DNA of 8,885 nt. It comes from Phycisphaerales bacterium. GTDB taxonomy: Bacteria > Planctomycetota > Phycisphaerae > Sedimentisphaerales > Anaerohalosphaeraceae. How positions within the stretch are numbered: position 1 is the stretch's first letter; every line of letters starts with the position of its first letter. Where the stretch lies: contig DRGS01000093.1 of the NCBI GenBank assembly GCA_011053245.1, positions 1 through 8,885 of the forward strand, read 5' to 3'. Position numbers and translations under genes: made by a program. Of this stretch, positions 6,659-8,885 are shown in pieces. The notes beneath the pieces are model-generated. The model saw nothing but the letters and a program-made list of their open reading frames with translations. It searched no databases and was not told the DNA's origin.

Positions 6659-6675
6659 AGACGCACAAGCGTTTT
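6638..6675. terminator. Probable bidirectional terminator between toxin and antiporter genes
   Basis: AAAACGCT (6640-6647) and AGCGTTTT (6668-6675) form an 8-bp stem with a 20-base loop. Read rightward the stem ends in TTTTATTA; read leftward it ends in six Ts (6643-6638). The left arm lies inside the last codons of the toxin gene. The position between two convergent genes supports a shared terminator, although the stem is AT-rich and the loop is large. Confidence 0.45.
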
Positions 6676-6676
6676 A

Positions 6677-7663
6677 TTACACCCCACGCGTAAAAACGAA
6701 GACGTACGTCATGTATGCGATATAGGTTGCCGTCAGAATGATGCCCGACAATCGCTTTATGTTCCTTGTGATCCCTGAGATAGCTACGAAGAGTCCGGTC
6801 ACGCCGACCATTACCCAGTAGTCCGTTCCGGTCAGTCGCGGGTTTATTGAGAACGGTCGCACTAATCCCGCAGTGGACACGACCAGCAGAGTATTGAAGA
6901 TATTCGAGCCGATGAGATTGCCTATCGACAGATCGTCATGTCCCTTGACAGACGCCACAACGCAGGTCGTCAGCTCCGGCAGGGATGTCCCGATAGCTAT
7001 TATCGTCAGCCCTATGACCGCTTCGCTAAGTCCCGCTGCTTTGCCGATGAATACCGCAGAGCGAACGGTAAGATCCGCCCCCCCAGCCAAGCCAACAAGC
7101 CCCAGGACGATAAGGACCACAGAAAGGTAAACGGGTTTGTTCTTAGCATGCGTCTCAACTTCAGCAAGGATATCGCTCTGAGACGCATTGACAGTGCCGG
7201 TCTTGATCTGTTTGCGCGCGGCATGCACCACGAATCCCATCAAAGCTGCAAATATCACCAGTAATATCACAGCATCCGACCGGCTCAGTTGCAAGTCAAA
7301 CAGCACCGGCCACAGCAGCATGGATACGACAAACAGTGCGGGTAATTCACGGCGGACAATGCTCCTGCCGATCCGGATCGGACGAATGATCGCGCAGATC
7401 CCTCCCACCAGAGCAAGATTAGCGATGTTCGATCCATAGACGTTACCGATAGCGGTATCGCCGAAGTTGTGCGCCGCCGCTGTGATGCTCGCCGCAACTT
7501 CCGGAGCCGATGTCCCCATAGCTACGATCGTCAGACCTATTAGCAGCGGGCTTATGTGAAATTTCTCAGCGACACTCACCGCGCCATCCACGAGCAGGTC
7601 GGCGGCTTTGATCAGGATAAGCAATCCGGCAGGTAATAGAATAACGGCCCAAAGCATATTCAT
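6677..7663 (-). CDS. Calcium/sodium antiporter, CaCA family (YrbG-like)
   Basis: A 328-residue inner-membrane protein made of two homologous halves, as in the Ca2+/cation antiporter superfamily, with about ten hydrophobic segments. The two alpha-repeats are plain: repeat 1 has GLTIVAMGTSAPE (43-55) and GSNIANLALVGG (77-88); repeat 2 has GLTIIAIGTSLPE (218-230) and GSNIFNTLL (252-260). E55 and E230 correspond to the acidic residues that bind Ca2+ and Na+ in this family. A hydrophilic stretch (about 150-176) joins the halves, as expected for the cytoplasmic loop. The start at 7661-7663 has a weak GAGAG site; an in-frame ATG two codons later is possible. It lies 58 bases after fabF on the same strand and is probably co-transcribed with it, though the functions are unrelated. 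The ion specificity cannot be read from sequence. Confidence 0.9.
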   Translation of the reverse strand: MNMLWAVILLPAGLLILIKAADLLVDGAVSVAEKFHISPLLIGLTIVAMGTSAPEVAASITAAAHNFGDTAIGNVYGSNIANLALVGGICAIIRPIRIGRSIVRRELPALFVVSMLLWPVLFDLQLSRSDAVILLVIFAALMGFVVHAARKQIKTGTVNASQSDILAEVETHAKNKPVYLSVVLIVLGLVGLAGGADLTVRSAVFIGKAAGLSEAVIGLTIIAIGTSLPELTTCVVASVKGHDDLSIGNLIGSNIFNTLLVVSTAGLVRPFSINPRLTGTDYWVMVGVTGLFVAISGITRNIKRLSGIILTATYIAYMTYVFVFTRGV

Positions 7664-7721
7664 CTGAAACTCTCAGTCCTTTGAATGTCCGTTGGCGTTG
7701 AACAGGTGATGGATGTCCCTG

Positions 7722-8885
7722 TTAAATTTTCCCGACAACGAGGCAGCAGTTGTGCCCGCCGAAACCGAGAGAATTGCTTATGGCCACATTCACCTTTGCA
7801 TTTCGTGCCTCGCCCGGAACATAATCGATCTTCGGATCGCATCGTTTATCGACTTCCGTAAGATTTATAGTCGGCGGTATGATCGAATCTTTGATCGTCT
7901 TTGCTGATATGATAAGTTCGACGGCTCCGCTTGCACCTAACAAGTGCCCAAGGCAGCTTTTCGTAGAACTTACGCAAAGCTTATAAACATGGTCGCCGAA
8001 TACCGTTCGTATGGCAGTACTTTCGGCGATGTCATTAAGTTCCGTGCTTGTACCGTGTGCGTTGATATAGTCAACTTGTTCCGGATTTACGCCGGCATCG
8101 GCCAGCGCGATCTTCATGGCTTTGGCCGCGCCGCCGCCATCTGGTATCGGGGCGGTAATGTGATAACCGTCGCAGGTTGCGCCATAACCTAACATCTCGC
8201 AGTAGATATTTGCGCCTCGATTCTTTGCGTGTTCGTATTCTTCAAGCACAACTATTCCTGCACCCTCTGATAATACAAAGCCGTTGCGGGTTTTATCGAA
8301 TGGACGCGAAGCCGTCTGCGGATCGTCGTTGCGAGTGCTAAGTGATTTCAACGAACAAAATGACGCCAAACCGATCGGTGTAAGTGCCGCTTCCGACCCG
8401 CCTGTTATCATCACGTCGCTTCGTCCTGTCAGGATGTTGTAGTGGGCCTCGCCAATGGCGTTGCTCGCCGATGCGCATGCCGTTACGATGCACATGTTCG
8501 GACCGGCCAGACCATAATGAATAGAAACACATCCGCTGGCGGCATTGCCCATTAGTTTCGGTACGCAAAACGGAGAAACTTTCTTAGGACCTTTATTCAG
8601 CAATCGTACATGCTGATCTTCAATTTCCTTAAGGCCGCCAATGCCAGTACCTATGATACAACCTATCCGATCCTTGTTAGCGGTATTGAGATCAATGCCG
8701 CTGTCTTCAAAGGCTTGGATGCTCGAAGCCATTGCCATACGGGTGAAACGATCCATACGTTTGGCAATGCGAGAGGAAACATAATCCGTTATCTTGAAAT
8801 CTTTAACCTCGCCGCCGAAATGCACGGCATATTTAGAGGTATCAAAGGCTTTGATCTCGGAGATACCGCTCTTGCCCTCGCACAC
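7722..8885 (-). CDS. fabF: Beta-ketoacyl-ACP synthase II (FabF), N-terminus cut by the window edge
   Basis: 387 residues are visible, beginning at the right edge with a piece equal to the LLAGKSGI region of FabF; family members are about 410 residues, so roughly 20-25 residues lie outside. The GTG at 8883-8885 is an internal valine codon, not a start. The catalytic triad is present: nucleophile C137 in TACASAS, H277 in NAHGTST and H314 in LGHLLGASGAVE, with K309 in the STKS motif and the GFGG loop near residue 374. The enzyme condenses malonyl-ACP with acyl-ACP in fatty-acid elongation in the cytoplasm. It runs toward the antiporter gene. A FabB or polyketide-type ketosynthase is less likely, since NAHGTSTELND and the length match FabF. 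The spacer after it (7664-7721) shows no terminator. Confidence 0.92.
   Translation of the reverse strand: MCEGKSGISEIKAFDTSKYAVHFGGEVKDFKITDYVSSRIAKRMDRFTRMAMASSIQAFEDSGIDLNTANKDRIGCIIGTGIGGLKEIEDQHVRLLNKGPKKVSPFCVPKLMGNAASGCVSIHYGLAGPNMCIVTACASASNAIGEAHYNILTGRSDVMITGGSEAALTPIGLASFCSLKSLSTRNDDPQTASRPFDKTRNGFVLSEGAGIVVLEEYEHAKNRGANIYCEMLGYGATCDGYHITAPIPDGGGAAKAMKIALADAGVNPEQVDYINAHGTSTELNDIAESTAIRTVFGDHVYKLCVSSTKSCLGHLLGASGAVELIISAKTIKDSIIPPTINLTEVDKRCDPKIDYVPGEARNAKVNVAISNSLGFGGHNCCLVVGKI

Noticed and set aside
8883..8885. GTG as the true start of FabF
   Set aside because: The first visible residues match an internal FabF segment, and about 20-25 N-terminal residues would be missing, including the conserved VVTGLG region; the gene clearly continues beyond the edge.

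Overview
The window carries seven genes or gene pieces of an ordinary-looking bacterial chromosome of moderate GC content. The gene set (NfnAB transhydrogenase, a FAD/Fe-S 2-hydroxyacid dehydrogenase, an AmrS-type radical SAM enzyme) points to an anaerobe or facultative anaerobe. The style of the proteins would fit Planctomycetota (Phycisphaerae-like), but this is only an impression; no marker gene settles it.

Layout. (1) Positions 1-1693: the nfnA-nfnB operon on the minus strand. nfnA is complete. nfnB is broken: its first 181 codons run leftward on the minus strand to about position 250, and there the sequence flips, so that 3-251 encodes the next part of the same protein on the plus strand. 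The C-terminal half is absent. This fold-back junction is the most unusual thing in the window and looks most like an amplification or assembly chimera at a contig end, although a real inversion cannot be excluded from sequence alone. (2) Positions 1694-2035: a divergent regulatory spacer with one good sigma70-type promoter facing each way (TTGACA-16-TACAAT leftward, TTGCAT-17-TATACT rightward), plus several small inverted repeats. (3) Positions 2036-5959: a two-gene plus-strand operon, a 957-residue FAD-linked dehydrogenase fused to an iron-sulfur/CCG module, then amrS. (4) Positions 5960-6658: an AT-rich leader with an 18-bp palindrome and a promoter, then a Phd/YefM-type antitoxin and a RelE-type toxin. 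(5) Positions 6659-8885, minus strand: fabF, running in from the right edge and lacking its N-terminus, followed by a calcium/sodium antiporter. The antiporter converges on the toxin gene across a probable shared bidirectional terminator.

How the genes may work together: NfnAB interconverts NADH, NADPH and reduced ferredoxin, and the divergent dehydrogenase feeds electrons from a 2-hydroxyacid into Fe-S centres, so the divergent promoters may join two parts of redox metabolism. The toxin-antitoxin pair looks like an independent small module. FabF (fatty-acid elongation) and the antiporter look like housekeeping genes. I found no CRISPR array, insertion sequence, tRNA or rRNA, and nothing that clearly amounts to a new biological system. 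The best leads are the AmrS-dehydrogenase pairing and the nfnB inversion.
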